This document shows, one piece after another, positions 63,108 through 64,000 of a stretch of DNA of 64,000 nucleotides. How positions within the stretch are numbered: the stretch's first letter is position 1; each line of letters starts with the position of its first letter. Under the pieces are notes generated by a model, which was given only the letters and a program-made list of their open reading frames with translations, made no database searches and was not told the origin of the DNA. The translations under genes and the position numbers were made by a program. This DNA is from Schlegelella_A sp965246805 (GTDB lineage Bacteria > Pseudomonadota > Gammaproteobacteria > Burkholderiales > Burkholderiaceae_C), in the NCBI GenBank assembly GCA_965246805.1, contig CBDFFO010000007.1, positions 248,001 through 312,000 on the forward strand, written 5' to 3'.

Positions 63108-64000
63108 CTAGGCCGTGCCGCCGACCGTGAGCTTGTCGATGCGCAGCGTCGGCTGGCCCACGCCGACCGGCACGCTCTGGCCTTCCTTGCCGCAGACGCC
63201 GACGCCGGTGTCGAGCTGCATGTCGTTGCCGATTGCGCTGACTCGCGTGAGGGCATCGGGGCCGTTGCCGATCAGCGTCGCGCCCTTCACCGGGTACTGG
63301 ATCCTGCCGTTCTCGACCCAGAACGCCTCGCTCGCCGAGAACACGAACTTGCCGCTCGTGATGTCGACCTGCCCGCCGCCGAAGTTAGTGGCGTAGAGGC
63401 CGCGCTTCAACCCAGCGACGATCTCTTCGGGGGCGCGATCGCCGCCCAGCATGTAGGTGTTGGTCATGCGCGGCATCGGCACCGCGGCGTAGCTTTCACG
63501 GCGCGCGTTGCCGGTGATCGCGGTGCCGGAGAGACGCGCGTTCATCGAGTCTTGGATGTAGCCCTTCAGAATGCCGTCTTCGATCAACACGTTGCGCTGC
63601 GTGGCGTTGCCTTCGTCGTCGACGTTGAGCGAGCCGCGTCGACCGTCGAGCGTGCCGTCGTCGAGAACCGTCACGCCCCGGGCGGCGACGCGCTGGCCGA
63701 TCATGCCGGCGAAGGCGCTCGAGCCCTTGCGGTTGAAATCGCCTTCGAGGCCGTGGCCGATCGCTTCGTGCAACAGCACACCGGGCCAGCCCGGGCCGAG
63801 CACCACGCTCATCATGCCGGCCTTCGCGGGCCGCGACTCGAGATTCGTGAGCGCGGCGTTCACCGCATGGTCGACGTAGCCCTCGATCAACGCATCATCG
63901 AACACCGCGAGGCCGTATCGACCACCACCGCCCCCGTTGCCCGATTCGCGGCGCACCGCACCGCCCACCGTCTGCTCGGCGATCACGCTGACCGAGAGGC
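63108..64000 (-). CDS. tldD: Metalloprotease TldD (partial, 5' end beyond window)
   Basis: C-terminal ~297 residues of TldD, partner of TldE/PmbA in peptide maturation and antitoxin degradation. The zinc motif HEAIGHG (HExxxH) is present, with GLEGDFNRKGSSAF, PRMTNTYMLGGD and FGGGQVDITSGKFVFSASEAF (as GGGQVDITSGKF) as family hallmarks. The gene starts outside the window, so no start is assigned. A GC-rich hairpin without a T tract lies 11 nt beyond the stop (63081-63097). Confidence 0.95.
   Translation of the reverse strand, partial: LSVSVIAEQTVGGAVRRESGNGGGGGRYGLAVFDDALIEGYVDHAVNAALTNLESRPAKAGMMSVVLGPGWPGVLLHEAIGHGLEGDFNRKGSSAFAGMIGQRVAARGVTVLDDGTLDGRRGSLNVDDEGNATQRNVLIEDGILKGYIQDSMNARLSGTAITGNARRESYAAVPMPRMTNTYMLGGDRAPEEIVAGLKRGLYATNFGGGQVDITSGKFVFSASEAFWVENGRIQYPVKGATLIGNGPDALTRVSAIGNDMQLDTGVGVCGKEGQSVPVGVGQPTLRIDKLTVGGTA

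Noticed and set aside
1..64000. tRNA/rRNA genes, CRISPR arrays, insertion sequences, prophage
   Set aside because: Looked for repeats, cloverleaf-type segments and transposase or integrase motifs and saw none.

Overview
The window is a GC-rich chromosome segment that begins about 120 bp upstream of dnaA, so position 1 lies close to the replication origin. Gene order (dnaA-dnaN-gyrB, mnmG-rsmG-parA...parB) and the families present (pcaHG, the MxKDx pentapeptide-repeat protein, short-form argC, prkA-yeaH-spoVR) point to a betaproteobacterium of the order Burkholderiales, most likely a free-living, metabolically versatile one. The genus cannot be fixed from this sequence alone. I saw no rRNA, tRNA, insertion sequence, prophage or CRISPR array. 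Nearly all DNA is coding, and several gene groups are joined by 4-nt ATGA/GTGA overlaps.

Layout. 0.1-5.7 kb: replication core (dnaA, dnaN, gyrB) with DnaA boxes. 5.7-12.7 kb: VOC protein, secreted M61 peptidase, Rieske oxygenase, PEBP protein and a methyltransferase. 12.8-17.8 kb: OmpA-like lipoprotein coupled to a kinase-like protein that lacks key catalytic residues, a PNPOx-fold stress protein and the MxKDx repeat protein. 17.9-25.5 kb: SOS-box-linked DNA repair pair (radical SAM protein and DUF4130-UdgX fusion), pncB group and protocatechuate 3,4-dioxygenase (pcaHG). 25.6-36.3 kb: RND tripartite efflux operon, PHB-depolymerase-family esterase, flavoprotein, PotF-like binding protein and an MmcB-like nuclease-fold protein. 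36.3-42.6 kb: a thioredoxin lipoprotein gene broken by an amber codon, then a five-gene overlapping operon (cysteine-less glutaredoxin, exported hydrolase, NatAB-like ABC exporter, GNAT). 42.7-48.2 kb: mnmG with two parS sites inside its coding sequence, rsmG, parA and parB, with argC inserted antisense between parA and parB. 48.2-53.5 kb: prkA-yeaH-spoVR behind a near-consensus sigma-54 promoter. 53.6-64 kb: FAD-linked oxidase, membrane cNMP-binding protein divergent from a frameshifted adenylate cyclase-ATPase gene, DedA-rhodanese fusion, cobalamin adenosyltransferase, aroG, a fumarylacetoacetate-hydrolase pseudogene and the 3' part of tldD.

The most notable find is upstream of aroG. A 25-codon leader ORF rich in Trp, Phe and Tyr codons is followed by a strong intrinsic terminator and a complementary segment that could form an antiterminator. 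This is a textbook layout for ribosome-mediated attenuation of DAHP synthase. Other highlights are the SOS box ahead of the radical SAM/UdgX pair, the pseudokinase-OmpA pair, parS sites encoding Val-Ser-Arg-Glu-Thr inside mnmG, and three broken genes that are either real pseudogenes or assembly errors.
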